From: Pseudomonas sp. H1h
GTDB lineage: Bacteria; Pseudomonadota; Gammaproteobacteria; Pseudomonadales; Pseudomonadaceae
DNA: 64,000 nt
Direction of reading: 5' to 3'
Assembly: GCF_000633255.1 (NCBI RefSeq)
Contig: NZ_AYMJ01000005.1
Location: 124,001 to 188,000 of the forward strand
The first letter of the stretch is position 1, and every line of letters begins with the position of its first letter. Made by a program: the position numbers and the translations under genes. Under the pieces are notes generated by a model. The model was not told the origin of the DNA. It was given only the letters and a program-made list of their open reading frames with translations, and made no database searches. This document shows, one piece after another, positions 41,188 through 50,631 of this stretch.

Positions 41188-42186
41188 ATGGATCCGCGCA
41201 GTGAAGTACTGCTTCGTCAGGCCGAGTTATTCCAGGGTTCGCTGTTGTTGGCCGGTCTGCCCGCCGACGATTTGCTCGGGCGTCTGCCCAATGCGTTCGG
41301 CTGGTGCTGGCATGCCGGCGATCAGGCCGCACTCGATGCGCGCTTCGAAGGCCGCAGCCATTTCGGCGTGAGCGTGCCGGAGCGCGAGTTCGACAACGCG
41401 GTGGTGTTTTTGCCCAAGTCCAAGGATTTGACCGATTACATTCTCAACGCCGTGGCCGCGCGTCTGGCCGGGCGCGAGGTGTTTCTGGTGGGGGAAAAGC
41501 GCAGCGGTATCGAAGGCGCATCGAAACAGCTCAACCCGTTCGGCAAGCCACGCAAACTCGACAGCGCCCGTCACTGCCAACTATGGCAAGTCACCGTGGC
41601 CAATGCGCCTGAAGCCAAATCGCTGGAAAGCCTGGCGCAGACTTATGAGCTGCCCTTGGCCGAAGGCCCGTTGAAAGTCATCAGCCTGCCGGGCGTGTTC
41701 AGCCATGGTCGACTGGATCGCGGCAGCGCCCTGCTGCTGGAGCATCTGGACAAACTGCCGAGCGGACACTTGCTCGATTTCGGCTGCGGTGCCGGTGTGC
41801 TGGGCGCGGCGGTCAAGCGTCGCTACCCGCACAATCAGGTGACCTTGCTCGACGTCGATGCCTTCGCTGCCGCCAGCAGCCGCCTCACCTTGGCCGCCAA
41901 CGGTCTGGAAGCCGAGGTGCTGACCGGTGACGGCATCGATGCCGCGCCGATGGGTTTGAACGCGATTCTGAGCAATCCGCCGTTCCACGTCGGGGTGCAC
42001 ACCGATTATTTCGCCACCGAGAACTTGCTGCGAAAAGCAGCTAAACATCTGAAAAACGGCGGCGAACTGCGGCTGGTCGCGAACAGCTTCCTGAAATATC
42101 AGCCACTGATCGAAGAGCATCTGGGCGTGTGCGCGATCAAGGCCGAGGGCAATGGTTTCCGCATCTACCGCGCCAAGCGTGGCTGA
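41188..42186 (+). CDS. rsmC: 16S rRNA (guanine-1207-N2)-methyltransferase RsmC
   Basis: Two-domain methyltransferase of 332 aa. The degenerate N-terminal domain is followed by the active C-terminal domain with SAM loop [11 protein letters not shown] (about 196-206) and catalytic NPPFH (about 263-267). Modifies G1207 of 16S rRNA. AAGGAGC stands 7 nt before the ATG. Confidence 0.93.
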   Translation: MDPRSEVLLRQAELFQGSLLLAGLPADDLLGRLPNAFGWCWHAGDQAALDARFEGRSHFGVSVPEREFDNAVVFLPKSKDLTDYILNAVAARLAGREVFLVGEKRSGIEGASKQLNPFGKPRKLDSARHCQLWQVTVANAPEAKSLESLAQTYELPLAEGPLKVISLPGVFSHGRLDRGSALLLEHLDKLPSGHLLDFGCGAGVLGAAVKRRYPHNQVTLLDVDAFAAASSRLTLAANGLEAEVLTGDGIDAAPMGLNAILSNPPFHVGVHTDYFATENLLRKAAKHLKNGGELRLVANSFLKYQPLIEEHLGVCAIKAEGNGFRIYRAKRG

Positions 42187-42205
42187 AAATTAGCACTTGC
42201 CGAAT

Positions 42206-42227
42206 GGATTCTGCCTAGGCAGAATCC
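42206..42227. other. Perfect 22-bp palindrome between rsmC and the riboswitch
   Basis: GGATTCTGCCTAGGCAGAATCC is fully self-complementary. No T-run follows, so it is a poor terminator; it could be an operator at the riboswitch promoter or an RNA stem at its 5' edge. Confidence 0.6.
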
Positions 42228-42232
42228 GCTCC

Positions 42233-42430
42233 GTCCTAGGGGAGTAGTCTCCCACGAGCGCCAAGCTCGTCCGGCATACGTCAACATACTTGATCCTCAG
42301 ATCATGGCGTATGCGACCCAAGCGTCCGCACCAGACGGATCGCAGGGTTTGACAAGACCTATGACACGCACACCTTACCCGGGGCGGGAAGGCTGTACGT
42401 GTCATAGCCGTGTCGACCCGCCCCTTAGGA
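42233..42430 (+). ncRNA. yybP-ykoY-type manganese riboswitch
   Basis: Leader of the UPF0016 transporter gene. It holds the 5' sequence CCTAGGGGAGTAGTCTCCC, the paired arms around CGAGCGCCAAGCTCG, and CGTCAACATAC, typical of the yybP-ykoY family in pseudomonads. The 3' CCCCTTAGG (42421-42429) pairs with CCTAGGGG (42236-42243) to close P1. The AGGA of that 3' strand is the ribosome binding site of the next gene, so Mn2+ binding would likely act on translation. Exact ends are approximate. Confidence 0.82.
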
Positions 42431-42438
42431 AAATCCTG

Positions 42439-43023
42439 ATGCTGGACTCGTTACTCGTTCCCACCGCAATCGTTGCCTTGGCCGAAATCGGCGACAAGAC
42501 GCAACTGCTCGCGCTGATTCTCGCCGCTCGCTTTCGCAAACCCTGGCCGATCATTGCCGGTATCGTCGCCGCGACCCTGGCCAACCACGCGGCAGCCGGT
42601 GCGGTAGGCGCCTGGTTCGGCAGTTTCTTCTCAGACGCGGTGCTGCACTGGATTCTCGCTGCAAGCTTCACCGCCACTGCCCTGTGGACTTTGGTCCCGG
42701 ACAAGATGGACGACGATGAAGCCAGCACCGCGCGCAAGTTCGGCCCCTTCCTGACCACGCTGATCGCGTTCTTCCTGGCCGAAATCGGTGACAAGACGCA
42801 GATCGCCACGGTGATGCTGGCGGCGCAATATCCGGAGCTGTGGCTGGTGATTATCGGTACGACGGCGGGCATGTTGATTGCCAACGTGCCGGTGGTATTG
42901 GCGGGTAATTTTGCCGCTGACAAATTGCCGCTGACCTTGATCCGTCGCCTGGCGGCTTCGGCGTTCTTCATTCTGGCGATCGTTGCGGTGTACAAGGCGA
43001 TGCAGAGCAGTGGCTGGGTTTAA
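42439..43023 (+). CDS. UPF0016/TMEM165 family manganese (cation) exporter
   Basis: Inner-membrane protein of 194 aa made of two homologous three-helix halves, each with the hallmark E-x-G-D-K-(T/S): AEIGDKTQLLAL and AEIGDKTQIATV. Members such as MneA export Mn2+. The yybP-ykoY riboswitch upstream supports Mn homeostasis. ATG 42439 follows AGGA by 7 nt; earlier in-frame starts fall within the riboswitch and are rejected. Confidence 0.92.
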   Translation: MLDSLLVPTAIVALAEIGDKTQLLALILAARFRKPWPIIAGIVAATLANHAAAGAVGAWFGSFFSDAVLHWILAASFTATALWTLVPDKMDDDEASTARKFGPFLTTLIAFFLAEIGDKTQIATVMLAAQYPELWLVIIGTTAGMLIANVPVVLAGNFAADKLPLTLIRRLAASAFFILAIVAVYKAMQSSGWV

Positions 43024-43075
43024 CGGCGTCAGTCGATAGACCGCGTTATCGCTCTTCGGCGGAACGCCGCCCGGA

Positions 43076-43135
43076 GACAAGCCCGTTCCCACAGTGGAAT
43101 GCATTCCAAAGGTGGGAGCGGGCTTGCTCGCGAAG
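43076..43135. repeat. REP doublet (REPIN), narrow-type, left arm decayed
   Basis: Left remnant ACAAGCCCGTTCCCAC (43076-43092) and full right arm 43111-43135, around a TGGAATGCATTCCA palindrome. Confidence 0.85.
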
Positions 43136-43161
43136 GGGCCATCAGCCTCGCTGCAAAACCG

Positions 43162-43980
43162 TCAGGATTTCGGAGCTTTTTCGTACAGCGGCATCACCTT
43201 CGGAATCGCCGCCTGCAACGAAGCGATCCGGCTGGACGAGGCCGGGTGTGTGCTCATGAATTCCGGCGGTGCGCCTTCCGAGGCCTTGCTCATCTTGTTC
43301 CACAAGGTGATCGCCGCATTCGGGTTGTACCCGGCGCGTGCTGCCAGCTCGAGGCCGATCAGGTCGGCTTCGTTTTCGTTGGCGCGACTGTTGGGCAAGG
43401 TCATGCCGTAGTTGGCAACGGTGTCAGCCAGCGCCAGGCTGTCCTGACCCAGACCGAACAACGCCCCCGCACCCTGCTTGGCCATCTCGATCCCGTAAGC
43501 CTTGGACATCGCTTCACGACCGTGCTCGCGCAGGGCGTGGGCGATTTCATGGCCCATCACCGCGGCGATTTCATCGTCAGTGAGTTTCAGGCTATCGATC
43601 AGCCCGGTGTAGAAAATGATCTTGCCGCCAGGGCCGCAGTTGGCGTTGAGTTCATCACTCTTGATCAGGTTGACTTCCCACTGCCATTGCGCGGCATCGG
43701 GGCGGAAGTTCGGCGCCTGGGCAATCAGCCGGTTGGCAATCGCCTGAACCCGCTTGGCCTCGGGGCTGGTTTTGTCCAGCACGCCTTTGCTCGACGCCTC
43801 GCCAACGGTCTTCTGATAGGACTGGGCATACATCTGGTCGACCTCTTGCGAGGACAGCATGCTGAACATGTACTGCTTGCGCTCCACGCCCACGGCTCCG
43901 CCGCTGGTGGTGTTGACCGACTGACAACCGGCCAGCAGCAGCGCTGCGCTCAGTGCACTTACAACCAATGTCTTGTTCAT
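43162..43980 (-). CDS. M48 family metallopeptidase lipoprotein
   Basis: A 272-aa lipoprotein (LLAGC, Cys19) with the zinc peptidase motif HEIAH at 144-148 and a downstream ENEADLIGLELAARAGY that supplies the third ligand. It resembles LoiP/YggG and short BepA-like proteases involved in outer-membrane protein quality control. Lacks the TPR domain of BepA. Confidence 0.9.
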   Translation of the reverse strand: MNKTLVVSALSAALLLAGCQSVNTTSGGAVGVERKQYMFSMLSSQEVDQMYAQSYQKTVGEASSKGVLDKTSPEAKRVQAIANRLIAQAPNFRPDAAQWQWEVNLIKSDELNANCGPGGKIIFYTGLIDSLKLTDDEIAAVMGHEIAHALREHGREAMSKAYGIEMAKQGAGALFGLGQDSLALADTVANYGMTLPNSRANENEADLIGLELAARAGYNPNAAITLWNKMSKASEGAPPEFMSTHPASSSRIASLQAAIPKVMPLYEKAPKS

Positions 43981-44023
43981 TCAAAAGCTCCCTGAAAACA
44001 TGCCGCGTATCCTAGGCGGGTAA

Positions 44024-44044
44024 TTGTATCGACGCCAGATACAA
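44024..44044. promoter_or_regulatory. Inverted repeat in the M48/chemoreceptor spacer (candidate operator)
   Basis: TTGTATC, 7 bp, GATACAA; exact arms. It lies in a 264-bp divergent intergenic region that otherwise has no gene. Confidence 0.4.
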
Positions 44045-44244
44045 CAGACGTGTTGCATGCACTTTCAGAAGTCGCCGGCTGCCCCTGTAGGAAAAAATTC
44101 ACAGGGCCGCGCAGAGCCCTCTGCAACTGCGTCGCGCACTGATCCATTTGCGACATCCTCTATCCATAGTTCCGCTCAGCACTCATGGCGCAATGCCTGC
44201 TGCCGATACAACAGCGCAGACGTCCTCTCGCGTGCGGAGCTCCC

Positions 44245-46386
44245 ATGAAGTTCAAGTCGATCCAGTTTTCCGTCGCCGCCCTGGCCGGCGCCATCGTCCT
44301 CAGCGTGGTTGCCGCGCTGGTGCTGTACGCGCTGTTTTCCGGCGCCCGCACCCAAGACATGGTGCAACAGCGCACTCAGGCACAATTCGAACAAGTCATC
44401 GAACAACGCCTGACCTCGCTGGCCCAGACCCAGGTCAGCCAGATCCAGCGCGAACTCGAGGCGCCGCTGCTGATTGCTGGCGGACTGGTGCGCGTCAACG
44501 CGCTGCTCGGCACACCGGGCGCCGATGGTCAGCCGCGCCTGACCGTCAGCCGCGAGCAGTTGATCAGTCTGATCAAGGAGAACGTCGAGAAGAACCCGAA
44601 GATTCTCGGCACCTACATCGGCTGGGAAAAGAACGCACTGGACCACAATGATGCGGCCTACGTCGGCACCAGCGTGGTCGGCATCGATGCGGCGAACGGG
44701 CGCTTCCTGCCATGGTGGTTCCGCAATGACGACGGCACCCTCGGCCTGGACAAACTGGTGGACGTCGACGACCAGAAAGTCCTCTCCACCGGCGTGCGCG
44801 CCAGCGAGTATTACCTGTGCTCGAAAGAGAGCAAGAAAGCCTGCGTGATCGATCCGGCGCCCTATAAGGTCGGCGACAAGATCGTCATGCTCGCCTCGTT
44901 TATTGAACCGATCATGCTCAACGGTGCGTTCCAGGGCATTGTCGGCGCCGACCTGTCGGTGAACTTCATCCAGGAAATGCTCCTCGCTGCCAACCAGAAA
45001 CTGTACAGCGGCGCCGGGCAGATGGCCCTGATCGGCGGCAACGGCCGGATCGTCGCCTACACCAAGGACCCGAGCAAATTCGGCGAGAAGGTCAGCGACA
45101 TTCTCGACGCCGAGCAGATCGCCAACATGGCCAATCTCAAGCGCGGCGAAGTCACCTACTCAGTCAACAAGGACAAGGGCCGCATCGAGTTGTACCTGCC
45201 GTTCGGCATCGGCCAGACCGACGCCCGCTGGACCTTGATGCTGCAATTGCCGCTGAACGCAGTGATGGCCGATCTGCAGAAACTCCAGGCCGACCTTGAT
45301 GCCCAGCGCAAATCCGATACGTTCGGCATGGCCATGGTCGGTCTGATCATCGCAGGCGTCGGCCTATTGGTGATCTGGCTGGTGGGCCACGGTATCGCCC
45401 GACCGCTCAAGCAAATGGTCGCCATGCTGGATGACATTGCCAAGGGTGAAGGCGATCTGACCCGTCGCTTGAGCAGTGATCGCAGCGACGAACTGGGTTC
45501 GATTGCCAAGGGTTTCAACACCTTCCTCGCCAAGCTGCAGGCGATGATCACGCAGGTGGTGACGTCGGTGCAGAGCGTCAGCGATTCCTCCGAACACACC
45601 GCCGACATCGCCATTCGCACTAACATCGGCATTCAGAAACAAATGGCCGAGATCGATCAGGTCGCCACTGCCGTGCAGGAAATGACCGCGACTGCGCAAG
45701 ACGTCGCGCGCAACGCCACCCAGGCCGCGCAAGCCGCCAGCCACGCTGATCAGGCGGCCGGACAAGGCATGCAGATTGTCCGTGACACCTCGAATTCGAT
45801 TGGCGTGCTGGCGGTGGAAATCGGCAAGGCCGTGGACGTGGTGCAGACCCTGGCCAAGGACAGTGAGAACATCAACGCGATCCTCACTGCCATTCGCGGG
45901 ATCGCCGAACAGACCAACCTGTTGGCGCTGAACGCAGCGATTGAAGCGGCGCGTGCCGGCGAACAGGGGCGCGGCTTTGCGGTGGTGGCGGACGAGGTGC
46001 GCAATCTGGCGCAGAAGACGCAGAAGGCCACCGAAGAAATCCAGACCATGATCCAGCAACTGCAACAGGGTACCCGCGACGTGGTGCGGGTCATGGAAGA
46101 CAGTCAGAGCCGCACCGACGAAAGCGTGCAGCACGCGGCGAAAGCCGCGCAAGCGCTGGAGACGATTACCCAGGCGGTGTCGGTGATCAACGACATGAAC
46201 ACGCAGATCGCCAGCGCGGCAGAAGAGCAGAGCGCGGTGGCGGATGACATCAACCGCAATGTGATCAATATCGGCCAGGTGGCGAATGAAGTGGCGGGGG
46301 GTGCGGATGAGTCGAGTTCGGCGAGTGCCGATCTGACCAAGTTGGCGGAACAGCAGCGGCGGTTGATCAACCAGTTCAAGGTCTGA
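44245..46386 (+). CDS. Methyl-accepting chemotaxis protein with dCache-type sensor
   Basis: Transmembrane chemoreceptor of 713 aa. N-terminal membrane segment (about 8-30), a periplasmic sensor of about 320 residues with dCache-like layout ([23 protein letters not shown]), second membrane segment (about 361-382), HAMP domain, then the signalling coiled coil with hairpin tip around [20 protein letters not shown] (about 572-591). Ligand is not deducible. The ATG at 44245 has GGAG upstream; the 20-codon extension is rejected. Confidence 0.92.
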   Translation: MKFKSIQFSVAALAGAIVLSVVAALVLYALFSGARTQDMVQQRTQAQFEQVIEQRLTSLAQTQVSQIQRELEAPLLIAGGLVRVNALLGTPGADGQPRLTVSREQLISLIKENVEKNPKILGTYIGWEKNALDHNDAAYVGTSVVGIDAANGRFLPWWFRNDDGTLGLDKLVDVDDQKVLSTGVRASEYYLCSKESKKACVIDPAPYKVGDKIVMLASFIEPIMLNGAFQGIVGADLSVNFIQEMLLAANQKLYSGAGQMALIGGNGRIVAYTKDPSKFGEKVSDILDAEQIANMANLKRGEVTYSVNKDKGRIELYLPFGIGQTDARWTLMLQLPLNAVMADLQKLQADLDAQRKSDTFGMAMVGLIIAGVGLLVIWLVGHGIARPLKQMVAMLDDIAKGEGDLTRRLSSDRSDELGSIAKGFNTFLAKLQAMITQVVTSVQSVSDSSEHTADIAIRTNIGIQKQMAEIDQVATAVQEMTATAQDVARNATQAAQAASHADQAAGQGMQIVRDTSNSIGVLAVEIGKAVDVVQTLAKDSENINAILTAIRGIAEQTNLLALNAAIEAARAGEQGRGFAVVADEVRNLAQKTQKATEEIQTMIQQLQQGTRDVVRVMEDSQSRTDESVQHAAKAAQALETITQAVSVINDMNTQIASAAEEQSAVADDINRNVINIGQVANEVAGGADESSSASADLTKLAEQQRRLINQFKV

Positions 46387-46396
46387 TCCGAAATCG

Positions 46397-46465
46397 CCTT
46401 CGCGAGCAGGCTCGCTCCCACAGTTGAAATGCATTCCAATGTGGGAGCGAGCCTGCTCGCGAAGG
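46397..46465. repeat. REP doublet (REPIN), narrow-type
   Basis: Arms 46397-46422 and 46440-46465, both GAGCCTG subtype and exact reverse complements, 17-bp spacer. Confidence 0.94.
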
Positions 46466-46484
46466 GGCCCGCACGGACAATGCA

Positions 46485-47108
46485 TCAACCCGGGGTCAGA
46501 CACTCCGGCCCGTTGAGTTTCGGATCATTCACCAGGTTCGCCAACACCCGCTCGCGCAATGCGGCAGGTTCACTGGCCAGCAAGCCCTGCAACACATGCA
46601 GCGGCGTCTCGGGATCGAGCCAGGCTGCTTGCCCCGCCTCATCGAGAATCAGCGGTCGACGCTGACTGGCCGCCGGCTGAGTGATCACTGCCGCGCTCAG
46701 CCACACCTGCTCCTGCACCGGATACGCTTCCCAGATCGCCGCGAAAAACAGCGAAGAGCCCTCCCCCGGCGTCAACCAGTACGGGCGCTTGCGCACGGTG
46801 CCGCGCCATTCGTAGAAACCATTGGCCGGCAGCAGGCAGCGACGCAGGCGCAGCGCTTCGCGAAACATCGGTTGTTCGGCCACCGTCTCGGCCCGGGCAT
46901 GTGCGGGGGTTTTCGACAGATCGGTCAGCCACGGCGGCGTCAGGCCCCAACGGGCGCGGGCCAGCGTGCGCTGGCCGCCGACCTCGGCACGCAGCATCAA
47001 CACCGAATCATTGGGGGAAATGTTCCACTGCGCCTGCTGATCGGCGGGAAAACCAGGCAGGGCCGCGAAGTCACGGTTCCAGCGAAACAGGGCATAACGT
47101 CCACACAT
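46485..47108 (-). CDS. yedK: SOS response-associated peptidase family protein YedK (HMCES-like)
   Basis: A 207-aa SRAP-domain protein. Cys2 (MCGRYALFRW) becomes the N-terminal nucleophile after Met removal and forms a thiazolidine with abasic sites in single-stranded DNA; the conserved GFYEWRG and the Pro-rich WGLTPPW motif are present. The His of the family's active site lies near VLQGLLAS-type end segments or is replaced; I could not fix it. Role: shielding abasic sites during replication. Confidence 0.88.
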   Translation of the reverse strand: MCGRYALFRWNRDFAALPGFPADQQAQWNISPNDSVLMLRAEVGGQRTLARARWGLTPPWLTDLSKTPAHARAETVAEQPMFREALRLRRCLLPANGFYEWRGTVRKRPYWLTPGEGSSLFFAAIWEAYPVQEQVWLSAAVITQPAASQRRPLILDEAGQAAWLDPETPLHVLQGLLASEPAALRERVLANLVNDPKLNGPECLTPG

Positions 47109-47144
47109 GGGGCAACACGACTCAGAAGTAAAACGAACGCCAGC

Positions 47145-47405
47145 CTAACAGACCAACGTGCCGGGGAAGCTCTCCGGTTCATCGCCGGGCAGCGGCAGCG
47201 CAGCATTGTACGCGGTGATCAGCTCGCGGGCGTACTCGGCCTGATCGTTATCGACAGACAATCCCAGCAATCCGAAAATCGGCAACTCGCCCGTACCACC
47301 GAGCAGATCGCGGCCGACCAGATGCGCCTCGATGCCTTCGCTGGCAAGCATGCCCTTGAGCATTTCGCCTTCCATCAGGTTTTCCGGCTCGTAGATTCGC
47401 TGCAT
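47145..47405 (-). CDS. DUF2007 family small protein
   Basis: An 86-aa protein starting MQRIYEPENLMEGEMLKGML, the usual DUF2007 layout (ferredoxin-like alpha/beta fold that resembles PII-type regulators). No known function. Sits 9 bp after a CPXCG zinc-ribbon gene on the same strand, probably co-transcribed. Confidence 0.85.
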   Translation of the reverse strand: MQRIYEPENLMEGEMLKGMLASEGIEAHLVGRDLLGGTGELPIFGLLGLSVDNDQAEYARELITAYNAALPLPGDEPESFPGTLVC

Positions 47406-47414
47406 GGGCGCCCC

Positions 47415-47597
47415 TCACTCGTTTTCGCTGAAGACTTCCAGAAACCAGTCCTCGCCGTGAACCTGCAACACAAACGTGATCGGTCGACAACACACCTGAC
47501 AGTCCTCGATGTAGGTCTGATCGCCGCCGGACAGATCGACAGTCGTTTCGACTTCCTCACCACAATACGGACATTCGTACAGTGCGCTCTCCAGCAT
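47415..47597 (-). CDS. CPXCG-motif zinc-ribbon protein
   Basis: A 60-aa protein with [11 protein letters not shown] and ...DCQVCCRPI, giving a four-cysteine zinc ribbon. The family is widespread in gammaproteobacteria and has no assigned role. Confidence 0.88.
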   Translation of the reverse strand: MLESALYECPYCGEEVETTVDLSGGDQTYIEDCQVCCRPITFVLQVHGEDWFLEVFSENE

Positions 47598-47736
47598 CGC
47601 GGTCTCCCAAGTGACTTGTGCGTATAATCGCCGGTCTATTTGCAGGGCTATTTTTGTCTGGCTACTTTTTCAGACCGTGCCCCGCGGCTTTTCGATCAAA
47701 ACCTTTACTTACCCTAGCCGTTTCCAACAAGAGAGC

Positions 47737-48903
47737 ATGATGGGCGAATTCGATGCCATCCGACCTTACGACGACAGCGAAGTACCTGTGGTACTGGCAA
47801 GACTGCTCGGCGACAAGGCGTTTCTAGATATCCTCACCCACTTCCGCTTCCCGCGTTTTGCCGGTGCCTTCGGCTGGATGCTCAAACCACTTATAGCCCA
47901 TCGGCTGCGTCGTGAGTTCGCCGGCGTGACTTCGGTGGCGACTTTGCAGGACAAGGTCGAGTCCTACGTCGACCACACCATCGAGCGCGCCACCGATGGC
48001 GTGACCTACACCGGGGTCGAGCAATTCAAGTCCGGCAGCGCTTATCTGTTCATCGCCAACCACCGCGATATCGTGATGGACCCGGCCTTCGTCAACTACG
48101 CCGTGTACCACGCCGGCCTGCCGACGCCACGCATCGCGATTGGCGACAACCTGCTGCAGAAGCCGTTTGTCAGCGACCTGATGCGCCTGAACAAGAGCTT
48201 CATCGTGCATCGTTCGATCACCGGCCGTCGCGAGAAAATGGCCGCGTACCAGCTGCTGTCGGCGTACATCAACCACTCGATCCGCAACGATTGCGCCTCG
48301 ATCTGGATCGCTCAGGCCGAAGGCCGGGCCAAGGACGGCGATGACCGTACCGAGTCGGCGATCCTCAAGATGTTCCACATGAGCCGCAAGGACGAGCCGT
48401 TCGGCGAAGTCATCCAGTCGCTGAACCTGACCCCGGTGTCGATCAGCTACGAATACGACCCGTGCGATCAGGCCAAGGCCCGCGAGCTGTACATCCGCGC
48501 CACCACCGGCACCTACGCCAAGGCGCCGGGCGAGGATGACGTGAGCATTGCCAAGGGCATCACCGGCTACAAGGGCCGGGTGCACGTGAACTTCGCCGCG
48601 CCGATCAGCGAGCTGTTCGAAGACACCAAGCAATTGGCGGTCGAGATGGACAAGCAGATTCTCGGCGGTTACCGCCTGTTCCCGGTGCATTACCTGGCGT
48701 ACGCGCAGTGGGCCGATGCCGATCCGCAACTGAACGTGCCGAAAGCGGCCGAGGTATTCCCGGCCGATGAACTGGCCAAGGCACAGGAAGAATGGCAGAG
48801 CCGACTGGACGCCTGCCCTGAAGAGCACCGTCCGTATCTGGTGCTGCAATATGCGACGCCGGTGCGCAATCAGTACCGGGTCAAGGCTGGGTTGCCGCTG
48901 TAA
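47737..48903 (+). CDS. PlsB/PlsC-type acyltransferase family protein
   Basis: A 388-aa predicted membrane-associated glycerol-phosphate-type acyltransferase. Block I is NHRDIVMD (H-x4-D catalytic dyad), block II resembles SFIVHRSITGRREKM, block III is AQAEGRAKDGDD. It is longer than ordinary PlsC (about 240) and shorter than PlsB, and belongs to a proteobacterial subgroup whose substrate is not known. Two ATGs in tandem follow GAGAG. A good -10 TATAAT occurs at 47623-47628, but I could not see a convincing -35. Confidence 0.85.
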   Translation: MMGEFDAIRPYDDSEVPVVLARLLGDKAFLDILTHFRFPRFAGAFGWMLKPLIAHRLRREFAGVTSVATLQDKVESYVDHTIERATDGVTYTGVEQFKSGSAYLFIANHRDIVMDPAFVNYAVYHAGLPTPRIAIGDNLLQKPFVSDLMRLNKSFIVHRSITGRREKMAAYQLLSAYINHSIRNDCASIWIAQAEGRAKDGDDRTESAILKMFHMSRKDEPFGEVIQSLNLTPVSISYEYDPCDQAKARELYIRATTGTYAKAPGEDDVSIAKGITGYKGRVHVNFAAPISELFEDTKQLAVEMDKQILGGYRLFPVHYLAYAQWADADPQLNVPKAAEVFPADELAKAQEEWQSRLDACPEEHRPYLVLQYATPVRNQYRVKAGLPL

Positions 48904-48922
48904 GCACGCATAGCGGAGCCTT

Positions 48923-48952
48923 TGTGGCGAGGCGATTTATCCCCTCGCCACA
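48923..48952. repeat. Second-family REP-like hairpin
   Basis: TGTGGCGAGG, 10 bp, CCTCGCCACA. This family differs from the GGGAGC/GCTCGCGAAG type and is single here. It stands between two convergent genes and may stop both transcripts. Confidence 0.7.
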
Positions 48953-48968
48953 GGGTTTTGCATTCGCT

Positions 48969-49250
48969 TCAGAAGCGCGTGCTGATCCAGGAGACGATCA
49001 GGGCCAGGCCGAGGCAGGCAAAACCAAAACGGTAGAAGAACCGGTTCATGCGCAACGTCGCCCAATCCAGAATCGGCTCGGCGTTCGGTTGGGCCTGACG
49101 TTGAGCGGCGATGCTGGCCATGGCGCGTTGTTCCCGGCGGCGGGTCGCGTGCAGCAGCCAACTGCCCGGGAAGGCCAGTGCCAGCGCCAGCAGGTTGATC
49201 AATTTGGCGGGATGGGCGGTAAACAGCGTCATCAAGTGCAGCGACATCAC
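48969..49250 (-). CDS. Small two-helix membrane protein, unknown function
   Basis: A 93-aa protein with hydrophobic segments at about 16-35 (KLINLLALALAFPGSWLLHA) and 72-89 (FGFACLGLALIVSW) joined by a basic, Gln/Ala-rich loop. I do not recognise a family. Coding quality is good and the ATG (one of two close together) is plausible. Confidence 0.65.
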   Translation of the reverse strand: MMSLHLMTLFTAHPAKLINLLALALAFPGSWLLHATRRREQRAMASIAAQRQAQPNAEPILDWATLRMNRFFYRFGFACLGLALIVSWISTRF

Positions 49251-49429
49251 AGACCTCGGAACTGAATCGGTGTGGCAGACGCCCGTTCGACGACTGCGGC
49301 GCGGATTCTACCGAAACCCTCCTGCACTACCCTAGCCTTTGCGACAAATAACCTGACAATCGACCGATGGCTGTCCTGTGTCACTGCTTCGTCATTTGGA
49401 TCGGCCACCATGCGCGCCTCGAAACACAC

Positions 49430-49648
49430 ATGGAACGCGACATGCTTCACGCAGAAAACCAGGATCGCCTGTACCTCATCACCCCGACCGACGAACAACA
49501 GAGCCTCGTCGGCAGCCTCGCCTTCAATGTTCAGGATCGTCATTGGCTGGTGTATTGCGCCCTCGGTGGGCATCAGCATGCGGATTTGCCGGAGGCTGAT
49601 CTGCTGACGGGTGTGAGTGTTCTCGACTTCTATTCACAAGCCGCCTGA
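49430..49648 (+). CDS. Small conserved-looking hypothetical protein
   Basis: A 72-aa soluble protein beginning MERDMLHAENQDRLYLITPT with no recognised domain. An upstream in-frame ATG at 49367 would add 21 residues with less protein-like composition. Divergent from the small membrane protein. No function proposed. Confidence 0.6.
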   Translation: MERDMLHAENQDRLYLITPTDEQQSLVGSLAFNVQDRHWLVYCALGGHQHADLPEADLLTGVSVLDFYSQAA

Positions 49649-49663
49649 ACAACCCAAATCCCC

Positions 49664-49755
49664 TTGTGGGAGCGGGTTTGCTCGCGAAGGCGTCGTGTTA
49701 TTCAACACTGATTTCGACTGGCCCACCGCCTTCGCGAGCAAGCCCACTCCCACAG
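49664..49755. repeat. REP doublet (REPIN), wide-type
   Basis: Arms 49664-49690 (GGGTTTG variant) and 49729-49755, spacer 38 bp. Confidence 0.92.
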
Positions 49756-49785
49756 AGGAATTGTGCAGATTCGAACTCTGTGTCC

Positions 49786-49826
49786 GCAAAAAAGCCCGGG
49801 GCCATTGCTGGCACCGGGCTTTTTTA
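49786..49826. terminator. Intrinsic terminator after yajG
   Basis: AGCCCGG...CCGGGCT with inner GCC/GGC pairs (49793-49820), flanked by A-run and T-run; serves the minus-strand lipoprotein gene. Confidence 0.85.
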
Positions 49827-49841
49827 CAGCTGCCGAAAAGC

Positions 49842-50426
49842 TTATTCGGCGAGGATCTGACCCACGGTCGGGTCCTTGAACAGACGGGTCAAGGCGTCGC
49901 TCAACACGTCGCTGACCAGCTTGGTGTTGGTTTCCTGGTTAGGCGCCATGCCGAAACGCTGGTCCAGCGAAGCACCGTAACGGCCGCTGTAACGACGGTT
50001 GCCGCTCTGCACGTCGGAACGGAAGGTCGCGCCGATGGTAGCTTCGGTCACGTACATGCCTTCTTTGGGCGACTGGTACTTCAGCTCGGTCAGGGTCACG
50101 GTCAGCTGCGGCGCGTTCATCGCGTTGCTGGTCGGGGTGAAGCCGAGCAGACGCACGGCGGCTTCAGCCTGAGCCTGCAACTTGGGCAGGATCTGCTCGC
50201 GCTGCACGGTGATGGCGCTGGTTTCCGGGTACAGGCCGCCACGGGTGCCGAGGGTTGGCGACGGACGACCGTCAACCACGCGCACCACCACTTGCTGGCC
50301 ATGACCGACCGGCGCCAGCTGCGTGGTCAGCTTCGGTTCCGGGCTCAGTTGTTGCGGGCTGTGGGCGCAGCCAACCAGAGTCAAACTGGTCACAGTGATC
50401 AAACCGAACAACAGGCGTTGCAACAT
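49842..50426 (-). CDS. yajG: YajG family lipoprotein
   Basis: A 194-aa lipoprotein with Cys20 in LTLVGC and the YajG/DUF domain containing VRVVDGRPSPTLGTRGGLYP and a C-terminal KLVSDVLSDALTRLF. Role unclear; in enterics yajG neighbours muropeptide recycling. The ATG at 50426 with GGAG upstream restores a standard lipoprotein signal; an 18-codon extension is rejected. Confidence 0.87.
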   Translation of the reverse strand: MLQRLLFGLITVTSLTLVGCAHSPQQLSPEPKLTTQLAPVGHGQQVVVRVVDGRPSPTLGTRGGLYPETSAITVQREQILPKLQAQAEAAVRLLGFTPTSNAMNAPQLTVTLTELKYQSPKEGMYVTEATIGATFRSDVQSGNRRYSGRYGASLDQRFGMAPNQETNTKLVSDVLSDALTRLFKDPTVGQILAE

Positions 50427-50631
50427 GCTCTTTTCTCCAGAATCAGGCACAAACAGGCCGGCAGTATAGCGGTGGGCCACTGTGGGTCACCAGCACTCGA
50501 CAGTGAATACTCAAATGTCTGACACAGCCTTGGGAAAGCGGTTCCTGTCACAGATTATTCACCGCCCATACACCTTGACGTCACGGCCCTTTGACAACCT
50601 TCAAAGCAGCCCTCCAACAAGGTACTCGACC

